The position numbers were made by a program, and so were the translations under genes. Positions 36,868 to 49,320 of a DNA stretch of 64,000 nucleotides are shown here, piece by piece. Positions within the stretch are counted from its first letter, which is position 1, and every line of letters starts with the position of its first letter. The notes beneath the pieces were generated by a model. It had not been told where the DNA came from. It ran no database searches and was given only the letters and a program-made list of their open reading frames with translations. Source of the stretch: Pseudoscleropodium purum (Eukaryota > Streptophyta > Bryopsida > Hypnales > Brachytheciaceae); NCBI GenBank assembly GCA_963969395.1, contig OZ017802.1:1490501-1554500 (forward strand). Direction: 5' to 3'.

Positions 36868-37794
36868 GCTTGAAAAGTTCAATGACTATGTTTTTACCAA
36901 AAACACTTGAAAATTGCTATTTTTAATACAAGTGCCAAATTTTTGAAATAAAACTTGTTTGGAGGAGATGTAATCATAGGATCTTGTATTATACCAACTT
37001 GAAAACATGTGATAAAAGATTCAAAAATTTCGACCAAATGGATTGCAAAATTTAAACATTCAAATTCACTTAAATCAATTTTGGAGCACTACAAAAAACA
37101 AGGTAGCTATACTTCACAAGCTCACTTTTCTATTGAAAAAATGTCCAAAATGGTGGTACATCTTTGGATTCTTTTCTTTAGACAAGTTGGCTACATGCTT
37201 GAAAAATTTTAAATCATTTAAAATTGTACAATATATAGAAAAAAAATAGTAAGTAAAAAGTAGTAGAGAATGATTCAAAATACTAAATTATTAAGAATTT
37301 AATTGTGGAATTAAAAAATGACAATCCCAATAGTTGCAATGTTGTAATAAAAAATCTATTTCCTATTATTTTCTTTTTTCGAGAAATATTGGAAATTGAG
37401 TAAGATAAAGGACTTCAAAGTTTATTTTAGAATAGAGAATCTTTAACTATCCACAAATAACAAAATCCTCGTAACTTTTGATTCATTGATCAATATGGAA
37501 TTATTCAAAGGTTTCCATGTATATTTAACTTTAGAAAACCAATTTCAATTTTTTGTTTCTGGAATAAGTGATTTTTTATTTGTCCAAATTGCCCATTTAC
37601 AAAAATAAGTAACATATTAGGCCATAACTTTTGAATCATATTTCCAAATGTCATGAAATTTAGTGCTTATGCAAGATATTATTTGTCTCTATCTTCTATT
37701 AAAATTTGGATAAAAAATATAGAAATCTCGAGTCACACGTACCAATTCCTAAAATTGATATGTAGCCAACAAATGCATGTTGGTCATTTAGAAG
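36868..37794 (+). repeat. TTAA-flanked element, subfamily B, copy 3
   Basis: It matches copies 1 and 2 across about 925 bp. The left terminus has decayed to a GCTTGAAAAGTTCAATGACTATG-like sequence. The right terminus reads CATTTAGAAG-TTAA (TTAA at 37795-37798), a mutated form of TTTAGGGG-TTAA. Confidence 0.55.
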
Positions 37795-37798
37795 TTAA

Positions 37799-40787
37799 GT
37801 CCAAAGCTTGTTAAATCTTAATTGAATTTTAAAGACACGTGGTTGCCAAATTTCATAACCATAATGTAATGAAAAACATCTTAGATATGCTTCATCAAAT
37901 GTCATTGCCTTAAATTCAATAGATACTAGACATCCTCCACTTCCATGCTTCATAACTACTAGTCCATAAAAGATAATGCTTCTAAATTTTTTGTCCTATT
38001 ATTTTATTTTGGTTAAAACCTCAAAATTTCAACTCAAATGGAAACACCAATAGTATACAATAGCTAAAAGCTTGATGTGAAAAATTGCCTTCTTCATTTA
38101 AAATAGAAATTACCTACAATAGTTTGTACAAAACATCATCTTCACCTATACTACTCACCAAAATTAATCTATATCCTCCTTGATCCAAAGACTCAAGGGG
38201 AATCAAATTCACCCTTAAGTACTTTCAAACAAATCCAAATCTTTGGCAGTAAGTCCTAGCTACCAACTCATTCATCTACTTTACTATTTGTTTACATCGA
38301 AGTAATTGACTAGAATGTGCATGAATAACACTAATACTATTTGAACAATACCTATTAATAGACTTGAATTCAAGCTAAGATAAATGTATATTTTAAATAG
38401 TAAATGACATCATGGCAACGTAAGATATAATGTGTAAGTGTTGTTAGGTTAGGAGCTTGATTGTATTCTTAACAAGTTGAAGAGGGGTTAGGTTGGATTG
38501 ATGGAATTGTTAATATGTAAATTCAAGTAATATTGTATTTTGTTTGTGTATGATAAAGTGTTTGTGGTTTTGATTACAAGCAATTTGTTGTAAGAACAAA
38601 GTGATAATGCTATTACAATACATTTCATATAATTGTATTTTTATGTATATCATCAATTACAAAATTCCCATTTATTTTTTGAAGTATTTTTTAATATTGC
38701 ATAAAATGTTGACATTTTGAAGTATTGGGAAAGGACACATAGCACTTTTTTTTTATAGGATCAATGTTGAATATAATATATTTTGAAATTAATTTGCATT
38801 CCTTGAAATTACCCTGAAGTGTTACTATTCCCTTAATAGGGACATTCCACATTCTATCTATTTAAAAGAATGAGGCAGATCTTATCAATTCATTTTCCCC
38901 TTCCAAATTAATAATAAATAAATAAAACACTTTATTTGCCCTCCAAAACCTAAATAAAAAAAACTTTGATATGTGTATGATTTATGAAATACATATGGAA
39001 TATATATTGGTATGGTGTACAAATATGGATATGTTATATGTCATATTGATACAATATGATATATGGATATATGGATATAGATACATGATATAGTTGTTAT
39101 TCACCTATTGGTGTAATCTAGCATGTTTAAAAAATTATGCATAAGGGGAGCAATGAAAAATTATTATATTGATTCACTCCCTTATTAATTGATTGGATAA
39201 TGATCCCTTAATATCTAATTAAAAAATACAATAAGTACAAAAGGTGACTTAAATATAAGATGAAAGAAAAAAGGACAAACCTTAGTAGACTCAACTACAG
39301 AAGTTTGGTTCCAAAAGAAACAACAAACCTTATACCTCTTGCAATATTTATTGAAATTGCAAAAAACAAAATATGTGGGTAGGGTGGGCCATATAAAAGC
39401 CTTGAGACATAACATTGTTAACTAGCCTAAGCCATTCTACCTTGGGGATTGAGATAATCCCTCCTTGGATCCCTAGGAGTAAATTTAGTTTAATTTGAAG
39501 AGGGTTATTAATTAGCTAGGTAATTGCGATGCTAGTATCATTGGTTGGCTCAAATATTATATTGTTGTGGGACTTTCCCCTTAGGAGGGGACAAAAGAGA
39601 TCTCTCCAATGTTGGTTAATAATAATATGGATCAAAGAGGCTAGTATGGCCTAGCTAAGCATGGCACATGCTAATTGCAAGCAATTTAAGAGTTTGGCTA
39701 GGTAGAAATGCCTATGTTAGTGATTGCTTTAGTTCATAAGGTAAATACACTTAAAATTGACAAAATAAGCAATTTAGCATGATTCCATTATAATATTGAA
39801 AAATTTATTGTAGGATCTCATTGGTAGTCAAAAGCGGATTTTAGATTATTTTAGAATACATTTTATAAACAAACTATGAATTCTCAAAGTGCTAAAAGTA
39901 GGTGTTTTTAAAACCCATGCTAAACTCTAATGAATAATAGGAGTACATTTCAAGTAAGAATTTGTAGATGTTGATGTCAAAAAGGTTTTGGATGTGGGTG
40001 TAGTTACCTTATCACATGTTCTCATTTGACCTTGGATTAACTCCGTCTATATCTCTAGAAGATTCATGGCATTAGATTAAGCATGAAAGAATGAATCCAT
40101 TAGGATGGATTTATGTATACTAATACTTCACTCAATTTTTTGCTATATTGCAAGTATATTTTTATGCAATTTTTTATTTCTGAAGATGAAATCACATGTT
40201 TTCTATGAGTCATTTAAATTAAATTTTTTGTAAAAAATTCAAATTACTATTAATTATTTGTAGAAAAAGAGAAAAAATTCACATCAATTACATCAATTGC
40301 TCCAAAATTAATATATAAAGTATATAACATAATAATATAAAACAAATTACCTTATCATTCAAAAATTTTAAAAATCAACAAGCCATTGTTGTGGGTTCAA
40401 AATTCAAATCACAAGTAGGACTTTAACTCTCAAAGGCAAAATCCTATCACCAAGGTACTTTGCAAAAAATAATCCAATTTATAGACAAATAGGCGCATTA
40501 TTCATTTCTCCTATAATATAAAAGTCATCCATTGGTCCCTTTTAGGCCTCTACAAAGTTTCAAAGTTATCGTTTTTTCAATTTCTATAGATGAAAGTATA
40601 ATACCTATTGTGTTTTGTGTGTAGTACAAGTAGATTTTCAAAATAATACTTTGGAACACCACATCCATGTATCCAAAGTTTCCTAAGTGAAATTAATTAT
40701 TGAAAGCACCACCTATCATTCATGAATTTTTTTTGAGTGTACTACAAACTTGGAATGCTTATAATATTCGACACATGCATACCTATC
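37799..40787. other. AT-rich intergenic, nothing recognised
   Basis: Low-complexity AT DNA with an ATATGGATA-rich stretch at about 38980-39090. No gene or defined element is found. Confidence 0.45.
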
Positions 40788-40859
40788 TTAACCCCTAAAA
40801 GACTACATATTCAAATTTTGGACAACTGAAGATCGCAAACATGTTCCTAACGTATATAA

Positions 40860-41060
40860 TCTTTGTTTTCTCATTCATCTAAATATTTGTAGGTTTTTGA
40901 CCTAATTCTCTTACATTTTTATAATATAGATTTTTACAACTTTCCTTTGCAAATATTCTATAATTCAAGGGTTATAAAAATGTTTGAGTCTTAAGCTATC
41001 ATTTCAAATTCAAAAAAAAATCTCATGAAAATTACAAATATTCAGTATATAATGAGTTTT
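40860..41060. repeat. Dispersed repeat family 5, copy 2
   Basis: Matches 4093-4290 and 50470-50670: a CATCTAAATATTTGTAGG block, then a TTTGCAAATATTCTAT block. Confidence 0.45.
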
Positions 41061-41166
41061 AAAAATAATTTTCAATTTTAGTTTTCAAATTATATTGAAT
41101 AATGATTGGAGCATGGTGGTTGATTATATATATATATATATATATATATAGCAAACAATCATGAGA

Positions 41167-41385
41167 TTTGTCACAACCCATTGTTACAAAAGCATTCACA
41201 TTTTCGTCCATTTAATTCATCCAATTATTTTTCATTAATCCCATGTCTTTATTTCCCTCTACATGCGTGACTACTAGCATTATACTAAACCCTAATCACA
41301 CCCAAACAACTCCCCATGAACTTTTCAATGAAACCCTTAGGTTGCTTCATGTGCATTGCCACTTGCTGAAGCGATTAGTTAGAAT
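41167..41385. repeat. Dispersed repeat family 6, copy 2
   Basis: Shares TTTGTCACA, CATTTTC, CTAAACCCTAAT and CAATGAAACCCTTAGGTTG-like blocks with 29075-29235 and 60580-60725. Confidence 0.5.
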
Positions 41386-44300
41386 CAATTGAAGCATTGA
41401 TATTTGGTACATTGTAGGTATGAAGTAGAAAATTGATTACTAAAGATTCAACTAATTCAATCATAGCTAAAAGTTTTGTTTCCTTTTCAATTTGATGGCA
41501 TGTCCAATGAGTTTTTGCAAGCAACGCGTTGGCTCAAGCCTAATTGACAAATTTGTTTTTGAATGAGGGCTACAAATTATTTGCAAAGATTTCATGGGCA
41601 AGAGTTTTTTCTTAATGTGGTAAATGTCGTATAGCATTTCAAAAGTTTTGAGATTTGGTTGGAGTAGTCTAGCCAATGGATCATTACTCATCAGCCACAT
41701 TTTAATTTCAATATGTTTTTCACTTTTCTTGCTAAGTAGTCATTTATTTTTGTGTTTGTAGGTTGATGGATTGGATTATTGCATTATTTTGTAAAAATTA
41801 TGGGCAATTGGTGGAGAGTATTGTAGCTTGAAAAGAATGCAATTTTTTCTTGAGCTTTGGGACAAACATGTATATTCTTGCAACTAAAGAAAAAATTAGA
41901 AACGACACAACATCAATATTAAGGTGTTTACATTTTAAATATTTCATTTATTTTCAACAACTATTGTTAAATTGGCACCAAAAAAGTGATATTTATTTCT
42001 ACAAAGATCTCTATTCAAGGCATTTTCATTTTATCTTTACAAGTAATTTAAGTGTAGAGGCTTGGATTTGGCTAGTTGGTATGTTTATCCTCACGAGAGG
42101 TATTCAATGTTTTGATAATGTATGTTTCCATTTGTAGGCAAAAGGTTAAAATCATAAGCCAGAACCATCTTGACATGGAGTGACTATTGTGTATTGCTAC
42201 AGAGGCTATAGTAAAAAAACACTTTAGAACTGTTAAGACATTCCCTTGGCATATTGTGATGTGTTTGTGAGGCTAATCCTACGTACTACTTACAAGAATG
42301 GTCAAGAGGAGAATTATGTCATTGGTTGATATTAAAATTCTATCTATTCTAATCACAATTCTTAGATTTTCAAGCTAGTGTGTGTAATTTTGGAATCTGA
42401 TTTTTAATGTATTGTACGGATGATGTGTAGGTACTACTAGAAGTTTTTTCTCAATATGAAAGGCAACAAAAAACACAAGATAAAGTCACATAACACTTGA
42501 GCGCTATAGTTATAAATCTAATTGAAAAATAGGTGTCTTGGACAAGCATGTGTGTGACATCATGCGTGCACTATTACAATGCTCTTAGAAGCGTAAATCC
42601 TGACTACGTCAAAATGAAGGAGAAGAACAAAATGTACAAGTCTCACAACGAAGTAGACAATGCAAAGGGTGACAACGTTTAAAAGAACTTCAATTGCAAT
42701 TTAATCAAGATCGAGAACCATGCAAGAATTCTAAAGCAATTGAACATTTCTCTCAAAATATTGAGCTGGAGCTTTTACAAGATGGTGCCCAAGAGCTTGA
42801 AAACCATCAATCGGATTTTTTACATTTGTCTCAACAACTTGATGAGGTTATACATGAATCTAACATTTCCCAACCAATTCAAGTTGTTAGTATTCCACAA
42901 TTGCCACGAACACACCAAAGGGAACATCGTGAAAGGAATCGCAGAAGTCAACATAGGAATGTTCCAGTTGATGAAGAGGCTTGCCTTCCATTATCACAAC
43001 ACTCATGTCAAAGGCTTTTTTGAGAGTGGCATGAAAAGCCAACCACAATCAATAACGCACGGGGAGGTGAATCTTTACAAATCACTTGCCATGTTTTGAG
43101 TGGATTGAATGTTATATGCAAATATTATCATACAATAATGTTTTTGGAAGAAAAGATAGTTGGGACAAAACAAAATCCATCCTTTAGCCTTTGTTGCCAA
43201 CATGGAAAAGTTGGATTACTTGTTCATCAACCACTTCCACTTCTAGGTGGCCAGAGTTGAATTTTTTTGGCAAAAATTCGGGCTTACAATAATTCTTTAG
43301 CATTTGCATCCATGGGGTGCAAAATTATTGCTCCTCCAAGCAATATGGGAATTCAAATTTTTTGAATATGTGGAGAAGTGTATATGCACTTGGGCCTATT
43401 TTTCCACAAGATGTAGCTGCCTCTAAATTTGCCCAAATTTTTATTATGGGTCCTCAAGCCCAAGTATCACATAGAGCTAAAATATTCCAAGATGTAGATG
43501 CTTTTCTTCTGAGTGATCTATAAGATTGGATACTTATCAATAATCCATTTGCTCAAATTCTTCAAAGTATTGGTCAAGAAGTGAAGGAAAATTCAACTAC
43601 TTAAGTGAATATTATCATCAAGGAAAGCAATGGCTTTGAGAGAAGACGTTACAATATCTTTGTTGTTGAAGAGGTGGCAGTATTACTACTTGGAAATAGT
43701 AAATGTGGCCAACATGATATTTTTATTTAAATGAAAGAGGGAGGTATTTGATGTATATCAATCCAGTACCCTTCATATGATCCTCTATATTGATGTTTTC
43801 CTATAGAGACCAAGGATGGGCGATTAGCATTCACCATACAAATGTTACCTTGAACCAATCTCTCAATTCTACAGTTACTATAATGGAATATTATAGTTTT
43901 CGTTTGATGCTTCAAAAGGATTCATATATTCATTCATTTAGCAAGTTATTCCAACAATATATTGTTGACCAATATGCCAAAATGGAAGAGCAACATTTGA
44001 TGTTTATCTCTTATAATCAAACCTAGCTTAGGGTAGAATTATACCAAGGTTTGCAAGATGCAATTTCAACTGGTGATACAAATCCAAGGACTCTTGGAAA
44101 ATGAATAGTCTAGCCATCATCATTTGAAGGATCTCCACGTCAAATGCAACAACTCTATCAAGATGTCGTGGCCATTATACAACGACATGGAAAGCCAGAC
44201 TTCTTTATTACTTTCATATGTAATCTTGATTGGCCAGAGATCTGAAACAACTTATTGCCAAGTCAACGGGCAATTGATAAGCCTGATTTGGTGATTAGGA

Positions 44301-44818
44301 TCTTCAATTTGAAGTTCAAGGAGTTACTAGATGATCTTTTCAAAAAGTCAGTGTTTGGAGTAGTCTTTGGAGATGTTTGGACAATTGAATTCCAAAAGCA
44401 TGGTTTGCCACATGCACACATTCTCATTGTAATAGTAGAATTGGATAAGCCTCAAAACGCAGATGGTTACAATTTGTAGGTTAAGGTAGAAATTCTGTAT
44501 CCAATTGAAGAACCCTTGTTTTATGACACTATTTCAAGTTGTATGGTGCATGGCCCATGTGGTTTTGTAAATTCACAAGTCCCTTGCATGATTCATGGAA
44601 AATATTTGAAGGAATATCCTAGATTATTTTTTGAAAAAACACGGACTGATGAAAATGGTTTTCCTTCATATTGTCAAAGAGACAATGGACGGCATATAAT
44701 GTGTCAAGGAGTTGCATGTGACAACAAGTGGATAGTTCTTTATAACCGATATTTGTTGGTGAAATATAATGCCCAAATCAACCTAGAAATTTGTTCTACA
44801 ATCAAGAGTGTAAAATAC

Positions 44819-45114
44819 CAGGGTTGACACGACGTCCGGACGTTCGGGACGTCCAGACGTGGACGTTGTGTCCGCAGCGTCCGCTGACATTCGCGTCCCG
44901 GCGGACGCAGCGTCTACCTGTCCCCCGTCCGCCCCATCCGTCCGTCTGCCCGATTACGGCCGTCCGATCGACGCGCGGATTGATCTGGTCCGCACGATCT
45001 GGGCGTTCGCTTCGGGCCGTCCGCCCCGCCCCGCCCGTCCGCTAGCGTCCGTGCGTCCGGACGTCCGGAAAACGGACGCTATTTTGGGGCGGACGTTGAC
45101 ATTCGTCAACCCTG
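44819..45114. mobile_element. hAT-type MITE, GC-rich, inserted in the Helitron gene
   Basis: A 296-bp element with 10-bp perfect terminal inverted repeats CAGGGTTGAC / GTCAACCCTG. It is flanked by a perfect 8-bp target duplication TAAAATAC (44811-44818 and 45115-45122). CAGGG termini and 8-bp duplications are diagnostic of hAT elements. The inside is strikingly GC-rich, dominated by GTCCG/CGGAC words, with ACGTCCGGACGT palindromes near both ends. It splits the Helitron reading frame between VKY and KYLVMYVHKGHD; removing it with one duplication copy restores the expected order. Confidence 0.93.
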
Positions 45115-46439
45115 TAAAATACTTAGTTATGTATGTACATAAAGGACATGATCGGACATTGGCACAACTTTAACCAGTTGAATAGTATGGAGAGACATTG
45201 CTACAAATAAATATTGATGAAATTCATGAGTTCTTGGATTCTCAATATGTTTCATTGAATAAAGCTTCATTTATTTTAGGAGGAAATGTGCATGGCTATT
45301 CCCATGTTGTAACACGTTTGGCAGTTCATCTACCAAACTAGCATTTAGTTGTTTTCAAAGACAACAATGACTTGAGGGAGCATTTGCAAAGAGCTTCTAC
45401 TTCAACATTGGAAGCTTGGTTTTTTTTCAACAAGTTTGATACAAATACAAGAATGCATCTTTATGTAGATATTCCTAAACATTACACTTGGAGAGGCAAC
45501 AAGTGGCATCTTTAGAAAAAAAAATTGAAATTGTCTACAATTGGTTGTATGTATTTTGTTCCTCCTATAGAATTAAAAAAATTTTGTTTGAGAATTTTGT
45601 TCCATTCAATAAAAGGAGCATGTTCATTTGAAGATTTACAAACATTTGAGAAGATAATCCATCCTTCATTCAAAGTTGCATGTTTAGCTCGAGGACTTCT
45701 AGAAAATGATGAAGAATGGGATTTATGTTTACAAGAAGCCACTATTGTGACTACCTTAGTAAGCCTTCTACATCAACTTTTTGTAACTATATTGGTCTTT
45801 TGCAATCCCCTAACCCAAGGATCCCTTGGAATCATCGTCAAGATGAACTTGCAACTCATTTTATTTATAGATATCTTGTGGCAGTCCAAGATACAAATGG
45901 ACCTCCAACAATTTTATTATTTGATGAAGCATTACTTGAAATTGAACGACTTTTACAAGTATTGTTTTCAAAACTTTTCTTATAAATCAAAAATTTGTAC
46001 AAAGAAAATTAAAGAATATAATGAATGCTAATATTTAAATTTTCTTGTGTTTTTTAGTTCCAATTGTAGTATTAAATTTGTTTTTAAAACAATTTAACTG
46101 AAACCAATTCTTGCAAGGATATTCAAAATGCTTAAGGGACTTTTATGGAATGCCATTAGCTCCAACTCTTTATGACAGTAACATGATACCAATTACTAGG
46201 TTGGTTTTTGAAGAGACAATAAGATACTCTAACCTTGAAGTCCAAGACCGTATTGTTGATAGTAATCTCACATTAATGAATAGTGATCAAAGAAATATAT
46301 TTGATACCATTGTGAGTTGCCAAGAGACAAAGTCATTGGACTCTCATGGGGTGTTTTTTATCTATGGTCCTAGAGGTACTAGAAAAACCTTTTTATACGA
46401 TACACTTCTTGCAAAGACAAGGAGCCAAGGAGGAATTGG

Positions 46440-47715
46440 ATTGTTTAGATGGATTTTTAAATCAATTCTTTTACTTCAATAAATCCACCTATGGGTTGAG
46501 TTCAAATTCTAGGAGGTAAATTACATCAATTGGGAATCTAAAACTTTATCCTAATGATTATCAATTGCAAGGTTGTGAATTACAATTCCCTATTGTATAT
46601 CAATAACCTATAGTTGTAGAACTACTTATCGCAATTGTATTCTATGCTTGCAATCCTTCAAGATTTTCTCTAATGATTCTTTCTCCGATTGCTTTTGCTC
46701 CAATCTATAATCACCAACTGTTTGATTCTTTTAAATCCAATTGGTCTTCTCTCCAATATACCACAACAACTGACTGCTAGTAATTCTTCCCGATTGGTCT
46801 TTCTCAGCCACAATATGCTTCAATAATCCCAATTGACTCTTCCTTAAATGTTATTTCCATCACACCTAATTAAATTTGTTCAATAAATTCCAATTGATCG
46901 CTCATTTAGTCTCTACAATTATTCAATTCACAATTTCAACATTACAATCACAATTGATTAATCTTATTCTACAAATCTTTACAATTCACTCAACACAAAT
47001 TTCTCCAATTGATATTAATTCTCCAATTTTTCCCAATTAATTTTGTCTTCACAATCATTCAATAGATGCTTCGATTTCTTCCAATTGAATTACTCCGATT
47101 AATTTTCCAATTTCAATTCAATTTTAATAACACTCATTTTTCCAATTGCTAATCTAGATCAATATATGATTCCCTATCGCTAATCTAGTCTTCACTTCCA
47201 CATACACTCCAACTTATCACTTAATTTAAATTAACAATTGTTTATTCTATAATTTCCACTCTTTCACAACAACATTACTTTCCAACACATTTCACACACA
47301 ATTGTCACACATTCAACAATATTACATACACATACAATTGCACATCTCTTCTTCCATACATTACACAAACACAATCGTACACACACTCACACACAATTGG
47401 CAAACTCACTGTATTACAAATCAACAAACACGAATTACACAATAGTTTTTATTTTTGGTGATTGGAAGGAGTGCTTGCTTTAATGAGGTCAACTAAAAAC
47501 AATTGGAAAGAAATTGAGCCTAAATACCTATGCTGCTACCTCTCCAAATCCATCGATTGATTTTCTAAATGCCAATTAATATCTATACTATGCACAATAC
47601 TATACTCATTTGGTAGCATATTGCATATAAACTCCTTGATACGTTCCCAATCAATAAAAACTATAAACTAGCATGAAAACTATCACTTTAGCCAAAAAAA
47701 TACTAACAATCAGAC
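46440..47715. repeat. 1.3-kb CAATTG-rich block inserted in the helicase region
   Basis: It separates the Walker A segment (ends LLAKTRSQGG near 46437) from VVASSGIV (near 47728), segments normally adjacent in Helitron helicases. It carries 15 CAATTG hexamers between 46527 and 47505, mostly 55-106 bp apart, often within TCCAATTGA or CCAATTGG. The plus strand is pyrimidine-rich and G-poor. It looks like a degenerate tandem array of roughly 60-bp units, or an unidentified transposon. No terminal repeats or target duplication were found. Confidence 0.6.
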
Positions 47716-48241
47716 TATATATTCGTAGTTGCATCATCAGGAATTGTTGCTACTTTACTTTATGGAGGAAGGACTACTCATAATCATTTTAAAATCCCTA
47801 TTACTATAGACAAAGATTCATCATGCTCCTTGGCACTCCAATCTGACCATGCTAAACTCATTTGTGAAGCTTTGCTTATAGTGTGGGGTAAGGCACCTAT
47901 GATGCACAGACATGTATTTGAAAGCGTAGATAGAGCATGTAGAGATATTATAGATGTAGTGAATCCAATACTTGACCACGTATTATTTGGTGGTAAGATT
48001 TTTGTTTTTGTGGAAACTTTTGCCAAGTGCTCCTAGTGGTCAAGCCAAGTGGAAGAGGAGATATTGTATTAGCATCATTATCACGATCCACTATATGGCA
48101 ACACATCAAGGTTATGCAATTGACAATCAACATGCGAGTTGCACGGCTTATTTCTACAAGACGTGATGTAATTGAGTAAGAATCGTTTGTACGGTATTTA
48201 TTAGAATTAGAAGAAGGACAATTACTTCTTCCATAATCAGG

Positions 48242-48529
48242 TTAGTGCCAAAATTACTAAATTTATGTTAATTTAGCTCATTAAATGAAAGTATTGAAGT
48301 ATCCAAAAGAAAGAATTTTTATAAAAAGAACAAGTTAATGTACCATTAAATTAAATTATACCATAATAATAGAAATTCCTATAAATTAGTTACTAAATTA
48401 GTAATTATATTATTATTATATAATATCATTTAAAAAATAGAATAAATGTGCATTTATATTTTGAACATGTATTTGAAGTTTGAATTGTTTCTTAGCTAAG
48501 CCAATTCAATTTGATTGGTAATCCAGGTT
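48242..48529 (+). other. Possible relic intron in the Helitron gene
   Basis: The helicase-like reading stops near 48240 and resumes near 48600. The edges resemble splice sites, with CAG/GTTAGTG at the left and GGTAATCCAG/G at the right, and the interior is very AT-rich. An AT-rich insertion or deletion scar would look similar. Confidence 0.3.
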
Positions 48530-49320
48530 GCCAACAATTGGATGCTATTGCACTTCTAGCTTCAATTTGTATACCAATAGACAAATGCTTGAATACAACT
48601 ATTAGAAGGTTATTTTGAGAAGTGTATTAAGATTTTTTGAATAAATTCAACGATGCAGGTTATATGATGGAGCGTGTAATATTAGCCCCTACAAACAAGG
48701 TGGTGGATCAACTCAACAACTTTGCATGTGCATTATTACCAAGGATTCATATTGAATACCTTTTAGCAAATTTAGTTCCCACAAAAGATGGCCCTAATGC
48801 ATCATTATATCTAGTTGAATTTTTGAATTCATTGACACTTGGAGGAATACAACCTCACAAGCTCATTTTCAAAGTTGGATTACCAATCATTTTATTGAGA
48901 AATCTAAATCTTGCTAAAGGGCTATGTAATGGAACTCGATTAATTTGTCGTGGCATCCAGGGATGAGTAATTGATGCTGAAATTGCTCTTAGTGAGCACA
49001 AAGGAAAGCAAGTTTTGATTCTAAAGGTATCATTGATCTCCATAGAATCTAATTGTCCATTTTCATTTCGTTGATGCCAATTTTCCATAGCTCTAGTATT
49101 TGCTATGACTATAAACAAGGCTCAAGGTCAATCATTCAATTTTGTTGGTATTCTCCTTCAACAATCATGTTTTACACATGGTCAATTGTATGTGGCCATG
49201 TCTAGAGGAAGTGAGAAGAAAAATTTGAAGTGCATAGTACCACTCACGAAATGTCCAAATGGATAATTTCGATTTGTGACTATAAATGTTGTCTACAAGG
49301 AGGTATTACACATTTGAAAA

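Larger units (their letters stand above)
40788..42559. other. AT-rich intergenic with repeat fragments
   Basis: Holds a lone left-type terminus TTAA-CCCCTAAAA at 40788-40800, repeat family 5 copy 2 (40860-41060), a TA dinucleotide run (41127-41150) and repeat family 6 copy 2 (41167-41385). The part from 41400 to 42560 shows no family signature. The 5' end of the Helitron could lie in it. Confidence 0.4.
42560..49320 (+). pseudogene. Helitron Rep/helicase (Helitron_like_N plus PIF1-type helicase), decayed
   Basis: The gene once encoded the rolling-circle replicase and 5'-3' helicase of a plant Helitron. Fragments appear in the expected order on one strand. NPDYVKMKEKNKM, a basic start, is near 42600. 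NPSFSLCCQHGKVGL is near 43170. FPQDVAASKFAQIFI is near 43400. LFQQYIVDQYAKMEE is near 43940. KPDFFITFICNLDWPEI is near 44190. The two-histidine Rep motif HGLPHAHILIV is near 44400. Then VKY (hAT insertion) KYLVMYVHKGHDRT spans 44805-45160. The helicase Walker A region, DQRNIFD to FFIYGPRGTRKTFLYDTL, is at 46280-46410, with GKT changed to RKT. VVASSGIVATLL is near 47730, PHKLIFKVGLPIILLRNLNL near 48860, and TINKAQGQ with [10 protein letters not shown] at 49110-49205. Many in-frame stops and frameshifts make it inactive. The terminal TC and CTRR ends were not found. Confidence 0.88.

Noticed and set aside
41127..41150. TA dinucleotide run as a possible origin or AT-rich regulatory site
   Set aside because: Ordinary microsatellite; similar runs occur elsewhere (about 61650).
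45959..46108. Clean spliceosomal intron in the Helitron gene between LLEIERLLQ and GYSKCLRDF
   Set aside because: The edges look like GT and AG, but joining them shifts the frame by one base. It may be a decayed intron; I did not annotate it as a feature.
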